Assembly: GCF_036370855.1 (NCBI RefSeq)
Contig: NC_088112.1
Coordinates: forward strand, 13,136,469-13,200,468
Direction of reading: 5' to 3'
DNA from: Dromaius novaehollandiae
Taxonomy: Eukaryota > Chordata > Aves > Casuariiformes > Dromaiidae
Length of the DNA: 64,000 bases
The position numbers and the translations under genes were made by a program. Shown piece after piece: positions 48,701 to 58,691 of the stretch. The first letter of the stretch is position 1. Each line of letters opens with the position of its first letter. Below the pieces are notes generated by a model that saw nothing but the letters and a program-made list of their open reading frames with translations, was not told the DNA's origin and ran no database searches.

Positions 48701-51700
48701 TTTCTATCCTGTTATTTGCATTAACCATTTTGAATACTGGAGAAACAAGGATTGGCAGAAAGTTTAAGGATTTTTATGAAAAAAGTAACATTTCATAAGA
48801 ACATGTACATCTACAAGTAATTTTAAAAGTACTATTTCAACACACAAGGCTAGAATCAGGGCAGCAACTGGTTTATTTGTCTAAGAAATACGAACTAACA
48901 AGCCCTATGAAAGAAAACCAGAGGTTTTCCTTCCCCACTGAGTATCATTTCCTGGTCTTCTCTAATTCCAAGGGGATGTATTACTGGAAAAGGACTTCAG
49001 TTCTTCACAGCAACACAAACATTTTTCTTCTATGTAGAAACCTAATCTACAGTTTTTTCAGAGTTAGTTGTGTGAATTGCAGTTTCACTTAAGTCAGCCG
49101 TAAACTGACACCAGCTAGATCACCACTCAAGTTACTTCGAGCAATTTTTTTTTTTTTGTGCAACTGCCAGCTTTGCAAGTGGAGTTAGAAATCCAGAAGT
49201 TAGGCCAAGTTCTTCTAGTGCATATATCAGAGATAAAGATTGTATCATCTGAATTCTGTTAACTATTCTAATAATGTGCAAATTGAATTTATTCCATCTT
49301 AGTGCTTCAAGACCTTTAATGGCTTTGCAGCGGAAAAGAAATAGTGATTTATAAAGCTATTACGTTAGAACAACAGAACATACAACAAGCAGATTTGCCA
49401 ATTGAGCAAGTGTCACCATTCAGTCACTTTTCCTAGAAAGACATCACCATAATACAAAACCTCATGGCATACTAGCAGACTACAAATAAACTAGCAAATG
49501 TTTTGGAGACTATTTTTAGAAAAAAAATTTGCTGCAAGTCTGGAAAAAACAGAAGTGAAAGGATTTCACAAAGCATTTACAACAAAATGTTTTGTTGTGA
49601 GCTCAAGTCACATGATTATTAAAATTCCATCATTTCTATTTATTAAAGTTTCAATATTTAGCTTTGTACAAAATACAGTATTCAGCTGATGTGTCATAAT
49701 ATGAATTACGATGTTTGTTATTTACAGAAGCTTTAAGTATAAACAAACATTCTATAACCTGGAGTTCAATCATCTTAGATCCTTGTGGTAACACCTCAAA
49801 AACTGAGGCCTTCTATAGAAGGAAACCCATAAATTTCAACTTCTGCAACAAAATACCTTCCATACTGTTTAGTCGGCATGCCAGGAGAAGCCAAGAGGAC
49901 ACTTCAGGCTTGTACCTTAAGCAATATGAGAAAAGACATACTGCAATCTGGATTCCTTCTCATAGCAGAACCACCTGCAACCACCAAGAACCTTCTTGCT
50001 TATATATGTCCCTCAAAATCCCCTTTTATTTCAAATCCTGAGTTTATTATTTCAGATCTCCTCCAATTTCAAAAGACAACAGATACTGCACCTGACATTT
50101 TGGGCATCTTCCAAAAGAATGAAAGAAAAAGGGACAAAGGTTACAAAACCCACACTCAGAACCAAAAAAATGCAATTTTAGTCAGTGAAAAAAGATCACT
50201 ATAACTTGGGGCAGAGATGTACAGTGGAGAAATAAAAATAATCTGCTTTTAGTAAAGATTAGACCGCAGAAAGGATGGTCTAAAACACTGAAAGATGCAA
50301 GACTTTACCAGCACAAGCAAAAATCCAGTAGCCACTCAGACATAAGGCAAAGGAAGTAAGATAAATATTATTTGTTCACTGCACATCCTTTACATGAAAT
50401 CTGGCTAGTGAGCTTTACCGACTTCACATGACAAGTTGCTTTTGAAAGGTAAGTACAGAAGAGCACAAAGCAATGTACCATTGTTAAATGTGAAATTGTT
50501 TACTTTTCTTCTGATCCCTTCTCTTTGTAGTCTATTGATAGCAAGTTCTAAGAAAGAACCCTGATGTGTGCAAAGAGTACCAGTTTTATGATTTATTAAT
50601 GTTCTAGCAAGAAGGCCACACTGCCTTTTTCTCAGAAATGCTACTATTAGGATTATTTGGGGGTGGGGATGTACACATACATATATACACACACATATAT
50701 ATTATATGTATGTAAAATTTACATAAACAAAAACATGTGTGGATATACTTGAATATATTACTGGAAGAAAAATACTAATCAAATCTCAGTGCAAATTTGA
50801 ATTTTAAGCTGCTTCTCAAAAAGAAATAATTTCAATATACTTAGGCTCTTTCTCTACAATACTTAACAGAATCTGAAATCGCTGATCTGATCTCCAGTTA
50901 ATAAAATTCAATGCACCTGTTGAATTAAGGTGCATTTAAAGTTCTTTCTGCAGGCAAAGCAGTACAAATTTTCCTCCTCACCAAAAAAATAAATAGCCAG
51001 ATGTGAAATATGACATCTTTGTTCAGAGGTTCAACTGAAGTTGACACTATTTTCCTAATACTGAAATAAGTCACCTGCAGTCTGCTCTTCCCAAGATGGG
51101 CTCAGTGAAGAAGCAGTACAGCAAATAAAAGGTGCCAAGGTAGATTGAAGCAGTTTTGTATGTCCCTCTTCATTGGCACTTCAGCATTCAGAGCAACTGT
51201 AGTATGAAATGGCAGCCTCAAGTATACTGGCACAAGAAAAGACCACTGAAATGCTGGGACAAGCAAGGGCTTAGGAAATTTCAACCAAATTCCCTGCTTT
51301 GCCAGCAGCCATCTAAGCAAGGGGCTGTCATGGAAGGCAGCCAAGAGCAGTTAACTCTCAGAGCTACATTATTCCCTAAGGCCAGTAAGAGCTGCATAAG
51401 AAGTTCAGAAAGCAGGTATGGACCCTAAAGACATTTCCCAGAGAAAAAGAATGGCAGAGGACTAACTAGCAATCAGCAATGTCAGAGAGCTTTATAGTAA
51501 CAATTTTACAGAATAAATTCATGTTAAAAGAGCTCTAGTACCTGCACCTTTCTGGAGAGTCTTCTCTATCTTTCCTTCGGAACTTGCTGATGGTATCATC
51601 AATTGTGCTTCCAATTTTGTCACTGAGCTCACCTAATTTATCACTGAATGGAAAAGCAGTTTTTTTATCCCATTCTTCATCCCATTTTGACTTGGGCTCA

Positions 51701-54700
51701 GGATCATATCTCTCACCTGTGTAAGGCATTAAGACAAGAAATAATGAAGATAATAGCAAAAAAGTGCCTGTAGTCTTTTTGGAAATGGTCTCAAGCCCCC
51801 CTCCCCTACATACATAAACCTTACAAGTTTTCAAAGCAATCTGAAAGCTCCCACAGTGCTGAATCAACACTATTACAGCAAGGCACAGCATGTAATGCCA
51901 ATCATTAAGTGACAGGAATGCAGATTCAAAGACTTTTGTTTATGATAACCACACAATCTTAATGCAGTGCACAGTATAGTTCATCAGGATACTGTTGGAC
52001 TCTGCTGGAGAAGCACAAGAGGCACAATCAGCTCTGGCTGTATAAACAACTTATCAGAAATGTGACGTGCCAGTAACAGTCACTTAATCCATGATATTCC
52101 ATTCTTGGCCAACCTGTGTGCTAAGAGGTAAATCAAAGACTTGTATTCATTTTGACACTCACGAACACATAAAGGTATACCAAAATACTGAGACACAAGT
52201 ATGAAATGCATGGTAACAACTTTCCGTTCTTTTCCGTACTCAGTCATTTTAAAATAAATCATTTTAAAAAAGATGAAACAGAAGAGGTACTGAAGCAACT
52301 TACCTTTCCCACAGCCACTTAGTACCCCAAACATCTTTACTGAACACCAGTGGCAAGACCTCTCTACTGACACCTTAGCTTATAAACAGCTGAGAGGTTT
52401 ACTTGAAATCAGAGTATTTGCTGTTGCAAACCGATTAAGATAGTTTAAGAACGTAAGTCTGAGTTTATTTAAACACTAGCCCAACCTGAGTATAATCTAA
52501 AAGAAAAAACAGCACTTAAATTCTACTAAAACTTTTGGTTTCACTTCTACCTTAACTGCTGGAACCACAGCACACTTTACTGACTAGTATTGTAACCTTA
52601 AATCAGACTTTAGCTAAAAACATAGGTATAGAAAGCAACCCAATATGGCTTAGTTTCTAGACAACAGTTACGGGCATTAACATTTTATATTTTTGGGCAT
52701 CATACACACGAAACTATTTTTTTTCCTTGTACTATTGTTAAACGAGAAACAAGTGAGTTCAATTTTTAGTACTTAAGCAGAGTAAAACCGAACAGCAGAA
52801 AGCAAGAATAGTGAAAAATTCATTACTTCGGGTTATGTAAAAGTTATATTGTAGCCCAGGTAATGTTCAAGATTCATTCAATTAAGCCTTCCTTAATAAA
52901 AAGAAAATGATGCGTTTCAGCACAAGGTGCAGAATTTGAACTATATCTGTCTGATACCACCATATACCAGAGGATAGATTTTTCTAATCAGAGATAAACG
53001 CAAGTCTCCAATGATTTTTTTTTTTTAGATCCGCAAAAGATAGAGAAACATTTCAAAGTGTAGCACCTATTAGACATCAGCTAGATACTCAGTGAGATAT
53101 CACAGAGAAAGGAGAAACTGATAAGAAATGCACTAGCGTTCATTTTTGCAGGAGAGTGAAATGGCCTTATTTTGGCTTACATCAGGCTCTCTCAAGCATT
53201 TTAATGTAGCTTTCATTAATAAATTTCCTTATGGACTAAGAATATTCAAAATAAAAGATAAAAAATTGAGAGTTTAATATTTTTGGTATACAAAGATGTA
53301 AGGAGAACTGTAAGAATACAAACGTTCTCTGTTTAAGTGACTACAACTTTTTAGTTTAAAAGTCTGACCTAGTAAAGAAAACTTGTTTTAGGCTGCTGGA
53401 AAGTGTAAGGACTTTACTCAAACGAAGCGATAATGAAAATTTTTACCGTAAGAATGAGATACAAGATAGAGTAGTGAGTCCTTTACATTCAAAACTTGTA
53501 CGATAGCTAAAGAGCATATGGAGAAAGATTTCTACTCAGCATAGAGGATGGATCACAACTCTGTACAGAGTAAGTCAAAAGAAGATCTCAGAGAAAGACA
53601 GAGGGAGACCTACATAAAGTACAGATGCAGTAAGACTAAAGTATTTCCTAAAAGAGAAGGGCCAGACTTCAAGCAGGTAGCATAAGCCTGAAAGAATATA
53701 ATAAAATAAGACTTATCCTGCCATGGGGATGGAGATTTCCATCTATACTGCATATAAGGAAGAAGAGGAGAACAGAGGCACATGGGGAAGTAACTGTCAC
53801 AGAGGAGGGAGACATAAAACATACATATGCATATATGTAATACATACATACATAGCACCAAAGAGGGAAAGATGAAGTGATACACATTTCTTACACAGAT
53901 CTCATACCAAATCCTTCTCTCAAGAAAGTCGCACTGATTCCAGCAAACCAGAGCTTTATGCCATTGTAAATATGGGGATTCATCCCTTGATAAAAGGAAC
54001 TGAACAGGTTCAGGCCAAATGAAACACAGAAAGATTTCAAGACTGACAGCTGGATCATGGACAACACGCTGAGATACAGAGCACATAAAAGCAGGTTCAA
54101 GCTCAGATCCCTGCTCCATATTATGGTAGGCATCGGGGAGTAAGCAGGAAGCTGCACACTTGGACTTGGTAAGGAAACACATGGTACTGTTTGCATGCCT
54201 TTACCTAATCAAGGGTGTCAGACAACACTGTGCCCTCTCTAAACTCAAATAAACTCATAGTATTATACCTGCTAAAGCCCAAATCTGACAAACCCACATG
54301 CTACATTGAAGATTTAACTCAAAAAATTGGTGAAATTACTTCCATGAGCAAGCATACATCAGATCAAGCATACTACAGATAAATACTAACTCAGTTAAAA
54401 TAGCAAGACACCTAACAGTAGAAAAACATAAAATACTACCACTAGGATGATTTTTCAGACAGGCTTTCTTACTAGTAAAGTGCTTCCCCCCCCCCCCCCC
54501 GTAAAGGACTTTAGCAATGAAGATCTTCTTGCAAGTGCCGGGCCCATGTTGAACACAAGACTGGTATCTTGTACAATGATGAGAGAATAGATTTTTGACA
54601 GGCCAAGGGACCCATCACACACATCTTTTGTATTATTTTAAACATTCATAACTGGTTTGTTAAGAAAAGTTTAGAAATTTCTGATTTTAACTGCGTCCTC

Positions 54701-57700
54701 CTCACTAGCAGCTGCAGTTAAAGACAAACTTTAAGAAACTAACTTCTGCAACAACAGCATTCATTTTGGAATGAGATTTTGTCTACAGGCAAAGATGAAA
54801 TAATGAAGTTTTGGCTAAGCCAATGGATCAGCAACATTTTTTTTAATAAGAAGTTTCTAGTTTATTTACCTGAAAGCCCACCCAGATACTGAAGAGTCTG
54901 CCAAAGAAAGAAAAAAATACATTTTTTTGAATTCATTTAAATTCATATGCAAGTAAAAAAGGACAAAATTAATTTGCTAGTAGCATCAACCCTAGTAGCT
55001 AAAGACCTATTTTAAAAAAGCATCTAAAGGAGTACCTTGGAAATTCCTGAACAGGTATCTGTTTCTTCCTACATATTTAAGTCAAGCTGAAAGTGAAGAC
55101 TGTTAATCCTTGACCAACACAGCCAAGTACTCACTGTATCTGAACCCTCCAACACTGTCCGAAGAAACCCCAATGTATTTGTCTTTGTTCTTCTTTGCTT
55201 TCTTCCTCTCTTCCCGAAGACGATCATCATCTTGAGCAAATTCAACCATTTCTTTTACCTTCTGGCGTATGTTTATACCCTGGTCTTTACCATTTTCATC
55301 TGTATAGACAACATGGGATTAGAGGGGTCAGAAGAGGGGAGAAAACCGATGAGGAAAGCAAATCAGAGGCAGTAATACTGAACATTACAAACTGATAGAA
55401 AAATAAATTATGAACAGAGCAGTCAAAAAGAAAATCTTACTGCTACTGAGGTCCACTGCATTTGTTTAAAAGGGACCAAATACTTTGTTTCCACACAAAT
55501 TTTCATCCTTAGATAAATGAGAGTTTTCACTGAATGCTGTTTTTAGAAACATCTAACAGCTGCTAAAGCTCTGAAGATTAAAAAGACTGAGATGGAAATG
55601 ATATTCTCCACTTCAGTACTTTAACCCTTCAAATTATAACCTTTTTTTCTTAGCCTTTTTGGTTTTTGCAACTTTAATTGCTAGAATTCCCTGCCACTGC
55701 AAAACTGAATTTTTGAAAAAATGCTTTCAGTCAGGATGTAGTACAAGCTAAATGTGCTGCTTTCCCAGCCTTTTTCACATTCAAAACACACACTGGCCTT
55801 GCTGCCTTTGCACTGTAAATATTATTTGGTGGGAGGAAAGAAACCCAGCTTCAAACAGATGTGTGTGTTTTGGAGCTCTAACCTTTTCTTCCCATATGAT
55901 TAAAGCTATTCCTTTACGGACACCACAGGGGACCAGTCTCTAGTGCATATTTTAATATAAACCCGAACACTCATGTTGTGTTGGTTCTGTTGTTATTAGC
56001 CAGTCTTTTCTGCAAGTTCTTGTCTTCACTAATTAATACTCTAGGGTCCCACGTCTTGGATTCTGCACTCTTCACACAACTGGCAACAGTCACATTCTAA
56101 TTAGACTGGGGAAGCTTCTAAGCTGGTTCAGGTGACTGACAACTCCAACTACTGTTTTAATTTGCTTATAAGATTTTTCTATTGCTCACCTACAAAGTGG
56201 TAATTTTCCAGGGATCGCAAATCATAAATGTGTTCTCTGGCACTTGTAACAACACGCTCTGATCCATTCCTTATGAGGTAAGCTAGGAGCAGCAAAGACT
56301 ATAAAAATACAAAGCACCTTATGATTGCATGAACAAAAGCTCTATTTTTTTTTTTTTAGTGCAATAGAAAACCAAATCTCTTCCCCCTCCCCAAATTAGT
56401 AAATAATAAGATTTTCCCCTTTTAAATGTTTATTATACAGGTTCACCTAAAAAACCCCCAATACTCCCCCCCTGCCGTTTTGCTTTTTAGAATATCAAAA
56501 CTGCATTTGTTAAGTAATAATTTGTTATTACCATATCACAAGCAGTTACCTTCATTGCTACTCTTAAAAAAAAACAGCTGAAACAATTTACAGAAAGTTA
56601 ACCCTGTGAAGTGAAACATTTTCTTTTGCCTTTTTTGTTCATAATTCTTTGGTGTTTTTTTTTTTTTTTACTGAAAAGTAACTCGTACAGAAATATACAA
56701 AGTCTTCTGCAGGATACAATGGATATACCAAACTGCAGTTTAGGATAATTTTTAAAAAGCTACAAAAAAAGAAGTTTAAAGAGTATTTCAATTGTAATTT
56801 TTTACCTTTATAATTTCTATTTAAAGAAAAAAATGCACTCTATACAAAGTAGTGTCTTTATCAGCTAAGAAGTATCATTATACTGCAGTCTATTCAAACC
56901 TGATACACAATTCCAAGCAGTCTTTATAACATTAAGTAGTATGTGTGATAGCATTAAATATTAATTTATATTGTACATCAGGGAGAACAATTACTATGAA
57001 TACAAAACATCAAGCACCTGTGAAAAGCACAAACCTTGCCTTAGAATTAATTCTGTCTTGTTACAATCCCAGCATCAAGAAAAACGAAATACAACCTAGT
57101 CCATGTAATACACCAGTTCTAAAAAAAAATGAGGTTATATTTGCATTATTCAGTGAACACTGAACACCACTTGAAGTGCAGCATGATAATCTTAAGCAAA
57201 AAGTTTCTGTACCACGCTAATTAGCCAAAGCCAAGAAAAATGCAAATGATTTTCGATTTTTTCCAAAATGCAAGTAGGACATAAAATAAAAGCCTCATAT
57301 GACACGAATGGACTGAATTTTCCTGATAGTCAAGAAGCAAACCTTCTATTTTTTTTGAGAGAGAATTACAAGTTGTCAGAAAAATCAAGATTAGTTTCCA
57401 TCTTATTTCAGTTATTTTTAAATTCCTTCAAAAACATTTTCCTGATAGCATAATAATCTATCACGTCTCTCTTGGAACAGTGTAACAACTCCTTTGGGTA
57501 GGTTCAAAATGTGAATGTTATTCCAATACTTGAATATCAGCAAAATAATTGCTCTATTATGTTCATTAAATAGCATCTTAGAAAGATTTCTAAAACCAGA
57601 AGTTTTGTTTTTCCATATGCAGCTTTCAGAAGACAATTTTGACTTCAATAAGAGAATTAAGCAGGTGGTTAGGAAAAAGAATTATAGACATTAGTGGAGT

Positions 57701-58691
57701 ACATGGTATAGGACTATCTGAACAAGACACTACATCAAAACGTTGTACTAACATCAAGAAAACACTATGTCCTTAGTAGACCAAAGTCTTGAATACATCC
57801 AGTTCATATAAATACACACCTTATAAACTCTCCTCCAGTTCTTTTTATTGTCTTTCAACATTCGAGTCCAAAGCATGTTCATAAGTTCTGGAAACTGTTC
57901 GTACATAAACGTAGCCCTAAAGGATTAAACAAAAAGAATAAAGAATTTATATTCAAAGTGGTTTGCCATTACAGCTTGTTAAGATTCAGGGTTGACAGTA
58001 GATGGCAGGCTTGATCCAAGTCCATTCAAGTTTGATAGAATTGTAAGTGAAAAGCTATCAGTATTTCTTACTCATACAGAAGTAATCTGCATACCAGTAG
58101 TACAAAAGGAAAAAAGTAATTCTACAAATCTGAGGCAGTAGAAGAACCTTCACTAGTTTATCAAGAAAATAATGTTTAACATGAGTAGCCTAGTAACCAG
58201 AGCAACCAGTCAAACGTGCAACTTCCAAATTCCTTTTAATGAGAAAAAAGTCCAAAGAAGAATTCAACCTGTTTTGCTCCATTTAGAAATTCAGAGGAAA
58301 AGCAGTTTGCAAATAAATCCTCAAAAAAAAAAAAAAAAAAAACACCACTAAAAGCTTGTTAGACTACCTACAATAAAAATTAAGGATTTCAAAGATACTT
58401 TGACTACATTTTTCTGCTTGACAGTTTTTAATAGATTATAAGATTATGTATTAAAAAATACTTGATTTACAGCAATATTTCAGCACTATCAGTCAGTATA
58501 TGGCAAAAATATTTAGCAGCAAGTTTTGCATTCCTGTATGAGATGCCCCTTTCTTTTCTTCACCAGTGAGTCAAATTATCACTTACTTGGCAATCTCTCC
58601 CATGAGTTGCCCTGAAGGTCCCCATGGATCATCATTGGTTGCTTCTCGAACCTTAGACTCTATTTCTGAATAATTCATAACCACATTGGTG
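34196..58691 (-). CDS. CLINT1: CLINT1, clathrin interactor 1 / epsinR (coding exons 2-12; exon 1 missing)
   Basis: Eleven exons on the - strand join in frame: 58691-58587, 57916-57820, 56298-56190, 55299-55135, 51716-51542, 46457-46217, 45035-44954, 40516-40439, 36294-35999, 35239-35035 and 34560-34196. With the roughly 14-residue first exon usual for the family, the protein would be about 652 residues; the main human form is 625. CLINT1 is a monomeric adaptor at the trans-Golgi and endosomes. Its ENTH domain (exons 2-5) binds PI4P and the SNARE VTI1B, and its unstructured tail binds clathrin and the AP-1 gamma ear. In the tail I see LVDL (324-327) and DLFDLM (425-430) clathrin-box-like motifs, gamma-ear-type GGFADF (346-351) and DFGDW (373-377), and a Met/Gly-rich C terminus ending NFANFSK. 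Residue numbers assume the standard first exon. Confidence 0.96.
34561..35034 (-). other. CLINT1 intron 11
   Basis: A 474-bp intron with GTGAGT and TTTTTGTAG ends. Nothing else seen. Confidence 0.85.
35035..35239 (-). CDS. CLINT1: CLINT1 coding exon 11 (long-form 5' part present)
   Basis: It encodes PLQSVNAMMPKPNPLYNPST then EMVQKNASKTLPSTWSDPSV and the conserved NISLDNLVPGMQPSKPQQPS, then LNTMMQQQ. The first 18 or so residues correspond to an optional segment of the longer human form, as I recall. Here they are in frame with exon 10. Splice sites are TTTCTAG and CAAA|GTGAGT. Confidence 0.93.
35240..35998 (-). other. CLINT1 intron 10
   Basis: A 759-bp AT-rich intron with GTATGC and TTTCTAG ends. 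A short C-run lies near 35529-35537. No other feature seen. Confidence 0.85.
35999..36294 (-). CDS. CLINT1: CLINT1 coding exon 10 (gamma-ear and clathrin motifs)
   Basis: It encodes TATSGNGDFGDWSAFNQ at its start, NATDLFDLMGPSQATMTSSQ in the middle and SLPMSRSQ at its end; 296 nt. DFGDW is the second gamma-ear motif and DLFDLM a clathrin box. Two ELFSS repeats lie between them. The exon ends on an intact CAG codon before GTATGC. Both motifs fit the family. Confidence 0.96.
37286..37307. repeat. A22 homopolymer preceded by G-run
   Basis: Twenty-two A follow a G-rich stretch GGGAGGGGGG. It may vary in length between assemblies. Confidence 0.9.
38100..38273. promoter_or_regulatory. Candidate intronic enhancer: three GATTAATCA palindromes plus octamer
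   Basis: TGATTAATCA occurs at 38100-38109 and 38151-38160, and AGATTAATCA at 38203-38212. The starts are 51 and 52 bp apart. An exact POU octamer ATTTGCAT follows at 38266-38273. Each palindrome holds paired GATTA/TAATC cores, the type bound by K50 homeodomain dimers and also similar to PBX sites. Function is inferred. Confidence 0.45.
39705..39735. repeat. T31 homopolymer
   Basis: Thirty-one T are followed directly by a run of A. On the CLINT1 sense strand this is an A31 tract inside intron 9, possibly an old retroposon tail, but no body was recognised to its right. Confidence 0.9.
40439..40516 (-). CDS. CLINT1: CLINT1 coding exon 9 (AP-1 gamma-ear motif)
   Basis: A 78-nt exon encoding GSADPFGGFADFSSAAASAS then FPSSQ. 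GGFADF is a gamma-ear binding acidic-Phe motif. Skipping the exon would keep the frame. Splice sites are TTTCTAG and AAG|GTAGGA. Confidence 0.95.
40517..44953 (-). other. CLINT1 intron 8
   Basis: A 4.4-kb AT-rich intron with no recognised extra exon or transposon. A C12 run is at 44315-44326. Confidence 0.8.
44315..44326. repeat. C12 homopolymer
   Basis: A run of 12 C in CLINT1 intron 8. Confidence 0.9.
44954..45035 (-). CDS. CLINT1: CLINT1 coding exon 8 (first clathrin-binding motif)
   Basis: It encodes ASVPSGSKSSNDLVDLLFDG then VSQPAST plus one base. DLVDLLFDG corresponds to the clathrin-box-like DLVDLFDG that I recall from mammals, with one extra Leu. Splice sites are CTTCAG and ACAG|GTAAGC. 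Confidence 0.94.
45036..46216 (-). other. CLINT1 intron 7
   Basis: A 1.2-kb AT-rich intron with GTAAGG and CTTCAG ends; nothing else seen. Confidence 0.8.
46217..46457 (-). CDS. CLINT1: CLINT1 coding exon 7
   Basis: It encodes SDSDEEKSRRGKSPKAEFKD, then EEETVTTKHIHITQATETTT, then a Thr/Lys-rich part including KTIDLGAAAHYTGDK, and ends PTGK; 241 nt, 80 whole codons after one base. Acidic Ser-containing repeats such as SDSDEE look like casein kinase 2 sites, an inference. The open frame on the + strand across this exon is its shadow. Confidence 0.96.
46458..51541 (-). other. CLINT1 intron 6
   Basis: A 5.1-kb intron, the largest fully contained in the window. It holds a MIR fragment (46642-46755), a short AT/CA dinucleotide zone at 50674-50710 and T tracts. 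No coding exon recognised. Confidence 0.8.
46642..46755 (-). mobile_element. MIR SINE fragment
   Basis: Read on the + strand, the segment has CCCATTGTACACATGAGGGA, then TGTTACACAGCAAGTCC, then GGCAGA and TTCAAATCC. This is the reverse complement of the MIR core order (GGTTCAAATCC, TCTGCCAC, CTGTGTGACC, CCTCATCTGTAAAATG). It is old and diverged. Confidence 0.65.
51542..51716 (-). CDS. CLINT1: CLINT1 coding exon 6
   Basis: It encodes ERYDPEPKSKWDEEWDKKTA, then FPFSDKLGELSDKIGSTIDD, then TISKFRRKDREDSPERC, 175 nt. This conserved linker follows the ENTH domain. The donor is CAG|GTACTAG, a weak match beyond +3. Retention of the next intron would add two codons and then a stop. Confidence 0.96.
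54486..54500. repeat. C15 homopolymer
   Basis: A run of 15 C in CLINT1 intron 5. Confidence 0.9.
54870..54897 (-). other. CLINT1: Candidate 28-nt alternative (poison) exon in CLINT1 intron 5
   Basis: On the - strand a long T-rich tract ending TTTGGCAG precedes 28 nt that end TTTCAG|GTAAATAA. Both splice sites are good by eye. Spliced between exons 5 and 6 it would add nine codons after the Tyr of exon 5, then AGG and an immediate TGA at the start of exon 6. That would truncate CLINT1 just after the ENTH domain. No transcript evidence is available here. Confidence 0.35.
55135..55299 (-). CDS. CLINT1: CLINT1 coding exon 5 (end of ENTH domain)
   Basis: It encodes DENGKDQGINIRQKVKEMVE, then FAQDDDRLREERKKAKKNKD, then a segment ending GGFRY, plus the first base of Ser. 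RQKVKEMVEFAQDD is the last ENTH helix; a Lys-rich stretch follows. Splice sites are TATACAG and ACA|GTGAGT. Confidence 0.97.
55300..56189 (-). other. CLINT1 intron 4
   Basis: A 0.9-kb intron between two ENTH exons; nothing else recognised. Confidence 0.85.
56190..56298 (-). CDS. CLINT1: CLINT1 coding exon 4 (ENTH domain)
   Basis: It encodes SLLLLAYLIRNGSERVVTSA through SLENYHFV plus the first base of an Asp codon. The LLLLAYLIRNGSERVV helix is a strong ENTH signature. Splice sites are TTATAG and TAG|GTGAGCAA. Confidence 0.97.
56299..57819 (-). other. CLINT1 intron 3
   Basis: A 1.5-kb AT-rich intron with T and A tracts; no other feature seen. Confidence 0.85.
57820..57916 (-). CDS. CLINT1: CLINT1 coding exon 3 (ENTH domain)
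   Basis: It encodes ATFMYEQFPELMNMLW through NWRRVYK, 97 nt. The acceptor is CCTTTAG and the donor is AAG|GTGTGTAT, with G at +3, somewhat weaker than consensus. The protein is nearly identical to the mammalian ENTH segment as I recall it. Confidence 0.96.
57917..58586 (-). other. CLINT1 intron 2
   Basis: A 0.7-kb intron with an A20 tract at 58323-58342. A CAGTAGATGGCAG string at 57996-58008 resembles a CTCF core but misses several positions. Confidence 0.8.
58587..58691 (-). CDS. CLINT1: CLINT1 coding exon 2 (ENTH domain start)
   Basis: The exon encodes TNVVMNYSEIESKVREATND through GEIAK. Its first base completes the Ala codon begun in exon 1. The acceptor is TTTGCAG and the donor is AA|GTAAGTG. 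This is the first helix region of the ENTH domain, including DPWGPSG, which is typical of ENTH proteins. Confidence 0.96.

Larger units (their letters stand above)
51717..55134 (-). other. CLINT1 intron 5
   Basis: A 3.4-kb AT-rich intron. It contains a 28-nt exon-like segment (54897-54870) and a C15 run (54486-54500). Otherwise nothing was recognised. Confidence 0.8.

Noticed and set aside
53610-54182. A 190-codon open frame on the - strand in CLINT1 intron 5
   Set aside because: No recognisable domain, Cys/Phe/Leu-rich translation typical of chance frames, and no matching splice sites.
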